Assembly: GCA_965153355.1 (NCBI GenBank)
Contig: OZ231127.1
Span: 98,952,001 to 99,016,000 of the forward strand
Reading direction: 5' to 3'
From: Flaccisagitta enflata
Taxonomy: Eukaryota; Chaetognatha; Sagittoidea; Aphragmophora
Length of the DNA stretch: 64,000 bases
Shown: in pieces, positions 21,502 through 32,274 of the stretch
Layout of the letters: the number at the start of each line of letters is the position of its first letter
How positions within the stretch are numbered: position 1 is the stretch's first letter
Translations under genes and position numbers: made by a program
Notes under the pieces: model-generated
The model's database searches: none
What the model was told of the DNA's origin: nothing
What the model saw: only the letters and a program-made list of their open reading frames with translations

Positions 21502-21634
21502 TAGGTGCGACAAAGTACCTCTATAACTGGCTGTGTCCGTCGGTGAGTTGGTCTGTCTGTCTGTCTGTCGGTTACGCATTCGTTCGACGATCCACACGTC
21601 ACACCTTTGGCCTACTTGGCCATGTTTTCCTTCA
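21502..21634 (+). mobile_element. family A variant ('GGTGCGACAA' subtype)
   Basis: TTTTTAGGTGCGACAAAG, CTCTATAACTGGCTGTGTCC, a GTCTGTCTGTCGG run, CGACGATCCACACG and CTACTTGGCCATGTTTT. A sister copy with the same internal phrases lies at 46,945-47,073, so this is a distinct subfamily. Confidence 0.8.
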
Positions 21635-21639
21635 TTTTT

Positions 21640-22250
21640 CTCCTTCTTCTCCTTCTTCTTCTTCTCCTTCTTCTTCTTCTCCTTCTCTTTCTCATTCTTC
21701 TCCTTCTCCTTCTTCTTCTTCTCCTTCTCTTTCTCCTTCTTCTCCTTCTTCTTCTTCTTCTTCTTCTTCTTCTTCTTCTTCTTCTTCTTCTTCTTCTTTT
21801 TCTTCTTCTTCTTCTTCTTCCACTCCTCTTTCTTTTTCTTCTTCTTCTTCCTTTTCTTCTCGTTTGTAATAGTCGTCGTCGTCATCATCTTCATGATCAT
21901 CGTCCTTCCACTTCTTTTTCCTCTTCCTTTTTCTTTTCTTTTTCCTTTTCCTTTTTTTCTTGTTTGCAATAGTCGTCATCGTCATCATCTTCATCGTCAT
22001 CGTCCTTTCACTTCCTTTTCCTTTTTTTTCTTTTTCGTTTGTAACAGTCATCATCGTCATCATCTACATCGTCATCGTCCTTGTCGTCGTTTTACCCCTA
22101 ACTCTTTCACCGTTACTTGAATCGTCATCGTTTTTTTCATCCTCATCATTCTCATCGTTTTCGTCGTTTTTTCATCATCGTTTCAATCATCGTTTTCGTC
22201 GTCACCGTCATCGTTTTCATCGTCATCGTTTTTCCGTTTTTTTTTCTTTC
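21640..22250 (+). repeat. (CTT)n tract grading into CATCGT-type repeats
   Basis: CTT-rich to about 21,865, then a repeated ~120 bp block with GTAATAGTCGTC or GCAATAGTCGTCATCGTCAT phrases at about 21,867, 21,967 and 22,042, then TTTTCATCGTC units. Confidence 0.85.
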
Positions 22251-22452
22251 GCTCACAATAACATGTCCTTTCATTGTAATACTTCCGTCGTCATCTTCCT
22301 TTCATGTCAATTTTAAACAACAAAACTTTCATCGACACTTATTTAAACAACAGAAACAAAAGCAATATTAGTTATGACATCAAAAACAGTGAAACAGAAT
22401 CAATGACAACAATACTTGATTGCAAACAAAAACAGATACGACAAAAGCGATG

Positions 22453-22454
<2 letters not shown>

Positions 22455-22539
<85 letters not shown>

Positions 22540-22690
22540 CCACAACAGAAAACTCCAAAGAAAAAATAACTGACTACAATAACAAAGTAAAACTCTTATT
22601 AACAGTAACAACAACAACAAAAACGACAACAACAACAGCAAAACAACAACAACAGCAAAACAAAGCGGCAGAGTGAGGACAACAACAACG
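22455..22690 (+). repeat. (ACA)n microsatellite
   Basis: A near-perfect ACA run spans 22,456-22,540, with shorter runs following to 22,690. Confidence 0.95.
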
Positions 22691-22959
22691 AATGTTAATG
22701 CAAAAAAAAAAACTTAATGACAGTCAAACACCTTTTGGTGATTATGTATTTGGACTTTGAGCGCTGATGGCACTTTTTCTCGAGCTAATCAATCAAAAAT
22801 TATTTTCTGTTTTCAAATTCTATTCCAGACCTCGGACCATGGTAAATGGTTAGAACAGTTCCACTGTCTCAAACAGGCTACTTTTACGGATCGCTCGCAT
22901 TTAAAAAAAAATCTTTTTACTTTTAAAATCGTGTTACTTTTCTCGTCAAGGGTTTAGAA

Positions 22960-23600
22960 CAGCCTGAAGAATAAATGGTCTGATCGACCAAATTTTTTAC
23001 TCGTTATACCTTTTTCCTTAGAACAGAGCACTCACATTTACTAGTCTAGAAGATTCTTAGCTTTCATTCCTCTCGATGAAGGGCCCAAAGAAGCCTGAAG
23101 AAGCCTGAAGAAGCCTGAAGCCTGAAGCCTGAAGCCTGAAGCCTGAAGAAGCCTGAAGAAGCCCGAAGGAGCCTGAGAAAAGAGTATGGTCTGCTAGACC
23201 CTGAAGATGGTTTTCAAGTTTCTTTTATTTTATATAGGTACCTCGGAGCTGCTTCAACAGATGACTCACATTTACTAATCATGGAAGATTCTTAGCTTTC
23301 ATTTTCTCGATGAAGGGCCCGAAAAAGCCTGAGAAGATTGAATGGTCTGTTAGACCCTGATGATAGTTTTCGAGTTTCTTTTTATAGGTACCTCGGACGT
23401 AACGTTATCAACAAAATCACGGAAATCATCTTTCAATCTATACTCTCCAAACTTTTCTGGCTATCCTATGATGACGGATATAAGGCCAAGCGTGCTTATT
23501 ATGAGTCAAATTCGTTTATTCATTCATACCTTTTATGGAGGGGCCTGAACAGCCTGAAATGAATGAATGGTCTGATGGACCAAAAGAAATCTTCTCTTAT
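22960..23600 (+). repeat. repeated leader units upstream of gag
   Basis: A ~250 bp unit occurs at least twice. It contains ACTCACATTTACTA, GAAGATTCTTAGCTTTCATT, CTCGATGAAGGGCCC, AAGCCTGA, TGGTCTG(C/T)TAGACCCTGA and TATAGGTACCTCGGA. The first unit carries an internal expansion of GAAGCCT (23,089-23,175). A weaker version follows at 23,540-23,585. The TATAGGT and polypyrimidine contexts look splice-like but prove nothing. Confidence 0.7.
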
Positions 23601-23939
23601 AATTTCTTCCCCTCATGCCCTTAAACATGAGAAAAAAAATTCTGTATCCCAAACAGAGACTCCTACAAGGAAAAGCGATTCCAAACGGGATTCTTAAACG
23701 ACATCTTAAAATGGAGTATTGAAATGAGGCATCCAGTATTGATCCCAATAAGGGGTTTATCCCAAAATAGCCCAGCTGATTGACAACTCTACAAATGGGA
23801 CCGGAGAAAACGAACTCTCTATATTTCTAGAATTTGTCCTTTTTATCATTTATTTCTTTGGAAGGCTGGAATAGCCCAAAGAGAGTAAATGGCCATTTCT
23901 TTTTTTCTTCCCTTTTTCCATCATTTCTAGTCTTACAGA

Positions 23940-25358
23940 ATGACCACCAAAAACGAAAGAGAGGTAAACGTCCCTGGAGACAACGACAAGCAAATCTCTG
24001 CTAGTAGTCATGCGCGCAGACTAAATCAACTTGTCTTCCCTGAATATGTGTACGGCCGAGAAGACCATGATGAATTTTGCAATGATCTTATGCGGGAAAG
24101 AAATCATGCCCTTGGAAAAGGGATCAAAGACGAAGATGTTGCCGATTTCTTTGATTTCAACATGAGGAAGACAAGTTTAAGAAAATCATTCATGATCGAA
24201 TTAGGTAAAAATCATGAGCCCTCGTCGGAGATGGTCATTGAAGCTTTTCGAAAATGTGATAAATCAAAACTTGATGGAGATGGCTATGATCGTTTCAAGA
24301 AAATGAAACCATTTGAAGGTGAATTTCATCACAACTTTGTTATGAGACTAGCGGAGCAGCTGGACATGCAAGTCCCCAAAAAGGATGATTTGCGAATGCA
24401 CCGAATCAAGAATCAACTGTCTCAAACAGTACCAGAAATTCCACCTTTTCTAGCATGTGCTCTGCGCGTTAGGCCATCGGATGAATCGCCTGAAAAGTTA
24501 GCCAAATTTCTTCAACAGGAAATGATACTGCTTGGAAAACCAATGCATACCAAAGAACCGACAACAACGGCACATTCAAATGGAGATATTCCTCACAAAT
24601 CTTTTTCCAGTCCCGACACACAGTTAGTCGACTCTTCCACGAAAATGCAACCTCAGCGACAGCAGGTATATCCATGCTTGCATCAGCCTGGTATTATACC
24701 ACTGGATTTACAAGAATCACAGCAGCTCAGGACAGCTCGAAACATTTCCAAACAATGCATCCCAAATGCTTGTCATGAACATTCTGCAGTGCAACCAACA
24801 CAAGCTATGGATAATAGCGATCCAGCAATGTTTGCAGCTGCACCTCGGCACAGTAATTTCCCTTCAGGCATGCAACTCACAGAACAGATCCAGGACCAGC
24901 AAAGCCAACAAAGGGGGCAGCCACCTCAAAGCAAACCAATAGTATGCCGTAAATGTCGGCAAGAGGGTCACTATAGAAGAGAATGTGTCAACGGATCTTT
25001 CTGTTCAATCTGCAAGAAAGAAGGTCATCAAAATAGGTCACACAAAAGACACGTGAAAAATCAGGAGCAGTCGAGCTATCAACTCAGTTGGTCAGCAATG
25101 TTTGCAGCTGCACCTCGGCACAGTAATTTCCCTTCAGGCATGCAACTCACAGAACAAATCCAAGAGCAGCAAAGCCAACAAAGGGGGCAGCCACCTCAAA
25201 GCAAACTGATAGTATGCCGTAAATGTCGGCAAGAGGGTCACTATAGAAGAGAATGTGTCAACAGATCTTTCTGTTCAATCTGCAAGAAAGCTGGTCATCA
25301 AAATAGGTCACACAAAAGACACGTGAAAAATCAGGAGCAGTCGAGCTATCAAATCTAG
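23940..25358 (+). CDS. Gag-like nucleocapsid protein with duplicated zinc-knuckle module
   Basis: A 472-residue intact frame, codon-like in composition and unlike the simple repeats around it. Residues 20-210 are a charged, mostly helical region that could be a capsid domain (inferred). Residues 210-335 are Gln/Pro-rich linker. C-terminally, CRKCRQEGHYRREC (336-349) is a CX2CX4HX4C knuckle and CSICKKEGHQNRSH (355-368) a CCHH variant. The whole 90-residue block is repeated at 426-439 and 445-458. Such proteins package retroelement RNA. The ATG is preceded directly by TCTTACAG, a plausible splice acceptor after a pyrimidine run. No pol frame follows: the next 700 bases are a tandem array. A Gag of the surrounding LTR element is the simplest reading; a host-domesticated gag is the alternative. 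Confidence 0.8.
   Translation: MTTKNEREVNVPGDNDKQISASSHARRLNQLVFPEYVYGREDHDEFCNDLMRERNHALGKGIKDEDVADFFDFNMRKTSLRKSFMIELGKNHEPSSEMVIEAFRKCDKSKLDGDGYDRFKKMKPFEGEFHHNFVMRLAEQLDMQVPKKDDLRMHRIKNQLSQTVPEIPPFLACALRVRPSDESPEKLAKFLQQEMILLGKPMHTKEPTTTAHSNGDIPHKSFSSPDTQLVDSSTKMQPQRQQVYPCLHQPGIIPLDLQESQQLRTARNISKQCIPNACHEHSAVQPTQAMDNSDPAMFAAAPRHSNFPSGMQLTEQIQDQQSQQRGQPPQSKPIVCRKCRQEGHYRRECVNGSFCSICKKEGHQNRSHKRHVKNQEQSSYQLSWSAMFAAAPRHSNFPSGMQLTEQIQEQQSQQRGQPPQSKLIVCRKCRQEGHYRRECVNRSFCSICKKAGHQNRSHKRHVKNQEQSSYQI
24823..25354 (+). repeat. in-frame 270 bp tandem duplication inside gag
   Basis: Copy 1 spans 24,823-25,092 and copy 2 spans 25,093 to about 25,354. They differ at only a handful of bases. The unit is 90 codons, so the frame is kept. 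Confidence 0.95.
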
Positions 25359-25424
25359 GGGCAGATGATACCCCGATCAAAACTACTCTTACAATGGAAA
25401 AAATATATATTTACTTGTTTTTTT

Positions 25425-26060
25425 TATTTTAACAAACAGATCAAGGCAAGGGGGCGTGGAACAACAAATTTTGGCCCAGACCTTTTTAGTCGCGTGCTAC
25501 GCGACTCTGTGGGCCACTTTTCGGTCGGTCAGTCACAAAACTGTTTTAAAGGTTTTTAGTCGCGTGCACGCGACTCTATAACCTGCTCTGTCGGTCCGTC
25601 GGTCCGTCGGTCCGTAACACTTAGTCGCGTGTTTTAAAGGTTTTTTAATTGTAACAAACAGATCAAGGCAAGGGGGCGTGGAACAACAAATTTTGGCCCA
25701 GACCTTTTTAGTCGCGTGCTACGCGACTCTGTGGGCCACTTTTTGGTCGGTCAGTCACAAAACTGTTTTAAAGGTTTTTAGTCGCGTGCACGCGACTCTA
25801 TAACCTGCTCTGTCGGTCCATCGGTCTGTCAGTCCGTAACACTTAGTCGCATGTTTTAGAGGTTTTTTAATTGTAACAAACAGATCAAGGCAAGGGGGCG
25901 TGGAACAACAAATTTTGGCCCAGACCTTTTTAGTCGCGTGCTACGCGACTCTGTGGGCCACTTTTCGGTCGGTCAGTCACAAAACTGTTTTAAAGGTTTT
26001 CAGTCGCGTGCACGCTCTGTCGGTCTGTCGGTCCGTTGGTCCGTCGGTCCGTAACACTTA
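25425..26060 (+). repeat. 222 bp tandem array of paired family A heads
   Basis: The anchor AACAAACAGATCAAGGCAAG occurs at 25,431, 25,653 and 25,875, a 222 bp period. Each unit carries AAGGCAAGGGGGCGTGG, then AGTCGCGTGCTACGCGACT, then AGTCGCGTGCACGCGACT with CCGTCGGTCCG. The third unit runs into the composite element. Near identity implies recent amplification. Confidence 0.9.
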
Positions 26061-27047
26061 GCCTTTTTTCGGCCTTTTACGTCATTTTAGGGTATTTTAC
26101 GTCATTTTAAGTCATTTTATGTCGTTTTAAGTCATTTCCAGTCATTTTCAGTTAGTTTTAGTCACTTAAGTCATATTGTCATTTTTTGTCATTTTATGTT
26201 ATTATGAGTAACTTTGAGTTTGGCCTAAGTCTGGCCTAAGTCTGGCCTAAGTCTGGCCTAAGTCTGGCCTAAGTCTGGCCTAAGTCTGGCCTAAGTCTGG
26301 CCTAAGTCTGGCCTAAGTCTGGCCTAAGTCTGGCCTAAGTCTGGCCTAAGTCTGGCCTAAGTCTGGCCTAAGTCTGGCCTAAGTCTGGTCTAAGTCTGGT
26401 CTAAGTCTGGCCTAAGTCTGGCCTAAGTCTAACCTAAGTCTGGCCTAAGTCTGGCCTAAGTCTGGCCTAAGTCTGGCCCAAGTCTGGCCTATGTGTGGCC
26501 TAAGTCTGGCCTAAGTCTGGCCTAAGTCTGGCCTAAGTCTGGCCTAAGTCTGGCCTAAGTCTGGCCTAAGTCTGGCCTAAGTCTGGCCTAAGTCTGGCCT
26601 AAGTCTGGCCTAAGTCTGGCCTAAGTCTGGCCTAAGTCTGGCCTAAGTCTGGCCTAAGTCTGGCCTAAGTCTGGCCTAAGTCTGGCCTAAGTCTGGTCTA
26701 AGTCTGGCCTAAGTCTGGCCTAAGTCTGGCCTAAGTCTGGCCTAAGTCTGGCCTAAGTCTGGCCTAAGTCTGGCCTCAGTCTGGCCTAAGTCTGGTCTAA
26801 GTCTGGTCTAAGTCTGGTCTAAGTCTGGTCTAAGTCTGGTCTAAGTCTGGTCTAGGTCTGGTCTAGGTCTGGTCTAAGTCTGGTCTAAGTCTGGTCTAAG
26901 TCTGGTCTAAGTCTGGTCTAAGTCTGGTTTTAATCTGGTTTAAATCTGGTTTGAATCTGATTTAAGCCAATAAAGTGATACAATAAGGTGTCAGGTCAAT
27001 TCTGTTATCTTTGTCTCACACACGACTTAAAGGTGTTGGCCTTGTTT
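25997..27047 (+). mobile_element. family A composite element with GTCTGGCCTAA minisatellite
   Basis: The head CAGTCGCGTGCACG is followed by CGGTCCGTTGGTCCGTCGG. AAGTCATTTT-type units fill 26,080-26,210. About 68 copies of the 11 bp unit GTCTGGCCTAA fill 26,217-26,965, drifting to GTCTGGTCTAA. The tail has AAGCCAATAAAGTGATACAA, CTTTGTCTCACACACGACTT and GGTGTTGGCCTTGTTT. The element at 50,535-51,723 has the same order and almost the same tail. Confidence 0.85.
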
Positions 27048-27111
27048 AAAGCATATTTTGTGTCACTGAATGGTAGAAAAGAATTTTTTTGGAGTAAACA
27101 GTTTTTTTAAA

Positions 27112-27192
27112 AAGGAGGTTTGTCTGTCTGTCTGCCTGACATTTTTTGAAAATGCCAACGCACGCGACTTGGGTCTAGTGACCTTGTTCTTC
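27112..27192 (+). mobile_element. family A fragment
   Basis: GGAGGTTTGTCTGTCTGTCT, AACGCACGCGACTTGGGTC and TAGTGACCTTGTT. The middle is truncated. Confidence 0.55.
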
Positions 27193-27321
27193 CCTAACTG
27201 CCATCTGTCAATTTTTTTTCGCAGTTTAATTGAAAAATGGATGTAACAAACAAATCTAGGAAAGGGGGCGCAGAATTGAATGTAAAAAAAAAAAAAGGAG
27301 AATGGTTTTTAAAGTTTATCT

Positions 27322-27412
27322 GCCCTGCTTCCTCTCACTCCAATTCACTTTCATGCAAAGCTGGGCAACAAATATCGCTGGCCACATATTGCCCTTTTGG
27401 CGACCTGTTAGA
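27322..27412 (-). repeat. short repeat shared with 29,260-29,345
   Basis: TGCCCTGCTTCC, TCATGCAAAGC and GGCCACATATTGCCC are shared between the two places. On the minus strand the order resembles a decayed family B head. Confidence 0.55.
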
Positions 27413-27758
27413 AATAAATTCTGAAAATTGAGACTCCAAAAAAGAACCTGTGAGAAAAAAAAAACAGATTTTTAGGCAATGAAACACTTACAAGACATCA
27501 ACTAGCAGCTGCCCTCCCTTGAACCTCTGATAGAATTTTTGAATATCTTATGAACCAGTTGTGAGCAACGATTGCATGATTGATTGTCATCGGGCAATGA
27601 AATTTCTTTTAGTTTCTGCACTGCAGCAACCCCTACAATCATCATGAACATGGAGATCAAATTTTTTGTGCGACTACAGCAAACCTCAAGGAGGTAATTC
27701 CTGAAGGTTAATTGAAGAACTGATTGTTATCAAATTGAAACTTGAAGCTTGAAACTGC

Positions 27759-27779
<21 letters not shown>

Positions 27780-27790
<11 letters not shown>

Positions 27791-28370
27791 ATGTTGATTC
27801 TTTCGCGCAACCACTTTAAACCTCGAGGAGTTTAGTCCTTGAGGTAACTTGAAGAACTCATTTTCATTGAAACTCGAAACTAGAAACTGCAAACTTGAAA
27901 TCTGAAACCACTACCACAAGCTTCAGGGAAAGCTTGATTCCTTTTTCGCATGACCACTTTAAACCTCGAGGAGGTTAATCCTTGAGGTAATTTGAAGAAC
28001 TCATTGTCATTGAAACTCGAAACTTGAAACTGTAAACTTGAAATCTGAAACCACTACCACAAGCTTCAGGGAAAGCTTGATTCCTTTTTTGCATGACCAT
28101 TTTAAACCTCGAGGAGGTTAATCCTTGAGGTAACTTGGAGAACTCATTGTTATTGAAACTCGAAACTTGAAACTGCAAACTTGAAATCTTAAACCAATAC
28201 CACAATCTTCAAGAAAAGATTGATTCTTTTGCGCGACAATTTTAAACCTCGAGGAGGTAATTCCTTTAAGGTTTCTCGAAGAACTGATTGTTATCAAATT
28301 GAAACTTTAGAATTGAAACTTGAAACTACAAACCTGAAATCTGAAATCCATCACTTGAAACTTGGAACTT
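27780..28370 (+). repeat. ~142 bp tandem array, four units
   Basis: The anchor TTTAAACCTCGAGGAG occurs near 27,816, 27,958, 28,101 and 28,241. Units also share TTGAAGAACTCATTGTCATT, CGAAACTTGAAACTGCAAAC and ACCACAAGCTTCAGG. The flanks are AT-rich. Confidence 0.85.
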
Positions 28371-28389
28371 TAAGGAATCATTGCTATCA

Positions 28390-28510
28390 GATCGAAACCT
28401 GAGATTCGAAATCTGAAATCTGAAATCTGAAATCTGAAATCTGAAATCTGAAATCGGAAATTGGAAATCGGAAATCTGAAATCGGAAATCTGAAATCTGA
28501 AAACCGACAC
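28390..28510 (+). repeat. 7 bp tandem repeat (TGAAATC)n
   Basis: Sixteen or so units of TGAAATC, some as GGAAATC or TGGAAAT. Confidence 0.9.
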
Positions 28511-28519
28511 TTGACACTT

Positions 28520-30920
28520 AAAACTTGAAGAGATCATTGCTTTAGAATTCCAATGTCGGTTGATCATGATAATCGTTGCAACCATGATTGTTTTAAAAAT
28601 CATGATGGGTGTCCAACTGCACTCTCACGCGCGTGGTGCTGTTGTAACTTCTAAACAGATGATTCCGCCATGCTGTCCTGTCTCGCTGATTCTTCTGTGG
28701 GCTATCTTTTCCGCAACCGGTGATGCGGAACTAGACCAAGAATGGCTCCTGCGACTTTAACTTCCGCGACTCTTTGCTTCCTTTACTTCTCCGACGACTT
28801 TCTTCATTTCCAGACCTTGAAAAGCCCATGGAAGAAGCACTTGTGATGGAATAAGCATGTTGGCTTATCTTCTGAATACATCATGGTTCTGGATATTCTT
28901 AATTCAACAGAATTTATCTTCAGAAGGCAGAAACATAGTTAAAGTTAGTAACTAAGATCTTTGTTACCTGATAAAAAAAAAAAGTTCTTAGACAAAAAAA
29001 TCTTAATCTGGAAGGGGGTCGAAATATTTTAGGGATAAGTAATGTACTCTTTAAAACTTGTTTTGCTTTGGATTAAAGCCCAGTAATTGGAGTAAAGATG
29101 ATTGAGTTGGAAAACGGGATCCAAACACTTAAGATATAGGTTTCAAGGCTACTCTTTCTAAACCTCCAAAACCAAGATGCCTTTTTGGGCAGCGGCCCAA
29201 AGGGGTAGGAAGTCCTGTGGAACACAGGGGGACTTTTGTGCGTTCGCCCGTTCGTTCTGCTTCCCCTGACTCGAATTCACAATCATGCAAAGCAGGTCAA
29301 CGGGGATCGCTGACCACATATTGCCCTTGGGCGACCTGTCGACCTCACATACCTGTCGTTACATTCGCACTTAGTATACTTAGAGTGGGCGGGGGACAGA
29401 AGAAACATACAATAAAGTACAATGAGACACGAGTACAAATACAGGCCGGATACACATACAATTTTCAAAACCATCAAAATTATCAAAATTATCTTTATCT
29501 TCAAAATTATCATAGTTATTATGATAAGGTCGATGAAATATAATTTATGAAGGGGAAGGCTTTACAAAGCAAGAATTTTTCAGATTAAGCATTATACCTT
29601 GTTCAGTGAAATCGATTTTTATGAAATCTGGTCAATTTATATAAGATAGCCAGAAACTACCTTTTGAAAAAAAATAAAAAACAAAACAAAACAAAAATGT
29701 TTCAAAAGTTTACAGTTTTTCAAACACCAGTATTTAGTTTTAATTGCAAAATAAGAAGAGGAATAATTTTTCACCTGATTTAAGCCTGATCTTAGCTTTT
29801 ACTGTCTGTCAATTCTAATGGCCAGAAATCTAGTTGCCACAGCCTTTGTAAACTACTGCATTGAATTGATTCTAGAAGGTATCATCTTTGAAAGAGGAGC
29901 AACAAAAATAATGTTAGACAAGGCTATCGCCCTATATTGCCCATCGCGGGTTCTCTTCAAAACTTTTATGTAAGTGATGGTGATTTTTTGATGGATGTTA
30001 CACATCATTTATATGATTTATTCTAATAACTTTTTATGTACGTCCGTTGCATACTTCCCTAGATATTTCAGAATTCTTTTTATCTTTTTAAATCTGGCTT
30101 TTAGCAAAGGTGCCCCTTTCCAACCTGTAGGCAATTGATGGTGACTGCGGACCCAATCATGTTTATGAGAAAGTTATAGAAAAGATGTCAAAAAAAATTT
30201 TTTTTATTGCGAAAGAAGATACAGACAAAACGCAAGAAGTGCGGCTACCCAGGTTGCGTGCAGGTGGTCTGGGGCAATGCCTTAACTACTTTTGTGATCA
30301 AATCTTTGAACGAAGCTGTGGAGCCTTATGAATGGGAGATATTTCAAGCCAACTTAATCATGGCCCTAATCCTAAATTACACATCCCACCCTTTTACTTC
30401 ACTTGTACTTTTAAGGAGAGGATGTGCATTGTTTTCTCTTTATAGTGTGTAAATGGTCTTTTCTTTACAACTTGGCATAAAAACCATCCCTCCACCTCTT
30501 TCCCCATCCATTAGCTCAACCCCTCGTTGTTGTTGTGATGATAGATTTTTTTCAGATTCTATTGTATATTTTTTTTGAATCTTGATTGGTATCATAGAAA
30601 ATAGCTTTAGATTTTTGAATACACCATTCTCAAAGACAAATTCTCCGGTGCCGGTTCTCCGCGACAACAATTTCAACATCTCGGTCGGGATTCCATCTAC
30701 ACTCACTCATTCTCACCCTCATCTTCTTTTTGGCATTCCTAGTCCACAAGAATCCCTTGTGAGTCATCCACATCTAAATCAACGGCAAAGAGGGAATCTA
30801 CTTCGATGGTATATGGTTTGTCTTGGCCAACATGCATCTTGGCACAAGGGATCCATCTCCCCTAGTCTCTTACATTTGAATCCCCATCTCTCCAGGTCGC
30901 TTTTGTCAGAGCACAACTCA
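28520..30920. other. LTR-element interior, no recognised gene
   Basis: There are several short frames without motifs. One (28,661-28,760) starts MIPPCCPVSLILLWAIF, which looks like a signal peptide but ends after 33 residues. At 29,187-29,235 a family B-like piece (GGGCAGCGGCCC, GTCCTGTGGAACACAGGGGG) is followed by the repeat shared with 27,322. A phrase at 29,930-29,970 faintly recalls a reverse-transcriptase block but is too short to call. Confidence 0.4.
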
Positions 30921-30925
30921 TTTTT

Positions 30926-31660
30926 ATCATCAGCGAACCAACAATGAATTTCAGTAGCCTGGAATGGGCTTAGTATCTGCGTAAGAGCCTGGAATGGGCT
31001 TAGTATCTGCGTAAGAGCAGCCCGGAATGGGCTCAGAAGAATTGCGGCTTGTGGAAATCCTACCCTCAACATCTTTGACCCACCAAAATGAGAAATCATC
31101 AGCGAACCAACAATGAATTTCAGTAGCCTGGAATGGGCTCAGAGCCTGGAATGGGCTTAGTATCTGCGTTAGAGCCTGGAATGGGCTTAGTATCTGCGTA
31201 AGAGCAGCCCGGAATGGGCTCAGAAGAATTGCGGCTTGTGGAAATCCTACCCTCAACATCTTTGACCCACCAAAATGAGAAAATCATCAGCGAACCAACA
31301 ATGAATTTCAGTAGCCTGGAATGGGCTCAGAGCCTGGAATGGGCTTAGTATCTGCGTAAGAGCCTGGAATGGGCTTAGTATCTGCGTAAGAGCAGCCCGG
31401 AATGGGCTCAGAAGAATTGCGGCTTGAGGAAATCCTACCCTCAACATCTTTGGCCCACCAAAATGAGAAATCATCAGCGAACCAACAATGAATTTCAGTA
31501 GCCTGGAATGGGCTCAGAGCCTGGAATGGGCTTAGTATCTGCGTAAAAGCCTGGAATGGGCTTAGTATCTGCGTAAGAGCAGCCCGGAATGGGCTCAGAA
31601 GAATTGCGGCTTGTGGAAATCCTTCCCTCAACATCTTTGACCCACCAAAATGAGAAATTC
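30926..31660 (+). repeat. ~187 bp tandem array, four units
   Basis: ATCATCAGCGAACCAACAAT occurs at 30,926, 31,095, 31,283 and 31,470. Units contain nested repeats of AGCCTGGAATGGGCTTAGTA and TCTGCGTAAGAGC, and end CATCTTTGACCCACCAAAAT. Units 2-4 are almost identical. A GCAAGAAGATTATCT repeat follows at 31,700-31,800. Confidence 0.9.
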
Positions 31661-32274
31661 ATCTGCCCACCTTCAAGTCATCACATGCTCCTCATTAACG
31701 GCATCAGCAAGAAGATTCTCTGTGTAAGAAGATTATCGGCAAGAAGAAGATTATCTGCAAGATTAGAAGATTATCTGCAAGAAGATTATCTGCGTAAGAG
31801 CAGCCTGGAATAGGCTCAGAAGAATTGCGGCTTGTGGGTGCTTCTAATTCTCAATCAGTGGGTAGATATTCCAGGCTTTGTATCTATGCAAGAAAAGCCT
31901 GGAATTTTTTTGGCGCATTTTAATGGTCTGGAATAGGCCCAAAGAGACATGCAGCAGCTGAGGATTTATCTGTCTGAATCTGTTAACTCCATATCAGACA
32001 ATATCAGATCAACCATCCCCGCTGATCTCGCAAAAGCAATATCTTAAATATACATCGCAGAGAGTGCACATCCTAATCTTTAGTCATCGTCTTCCTCACT
32101 ATCATCTCTTTAGTCACTTATCTTCATGAGAATTATAAGAAGATTCAGAATTATCATCATAATCCTCATCATCAAATTGCTCCTATTAATTAATCCAACA
32201 TTAGAAATGATGCCTGGAATAGGCTGTGGAGAAGCTCTTTGTGGAATCCAACTCTACCATGAAATACAAATGTT

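Noticed and set aside
21472-22676. Lys-, Leu-, Phe- and Thr-rich frames
   Set aside because: They come from CTT, CATCGT and ACA simple repeats.
25425-26060. CRISPR-like array of palindromic repeats
   Set aside because: The unit is a 222 bp tandem repeat with near-identical 'spacers' in animal DNA; no cas genes.
29930-29975. Possible reverse-transcriptase fragment (GYRPILPIAG-like)
   Set aside because: Fewer than 20 residues without neighbouring blocks; below what can be supported.
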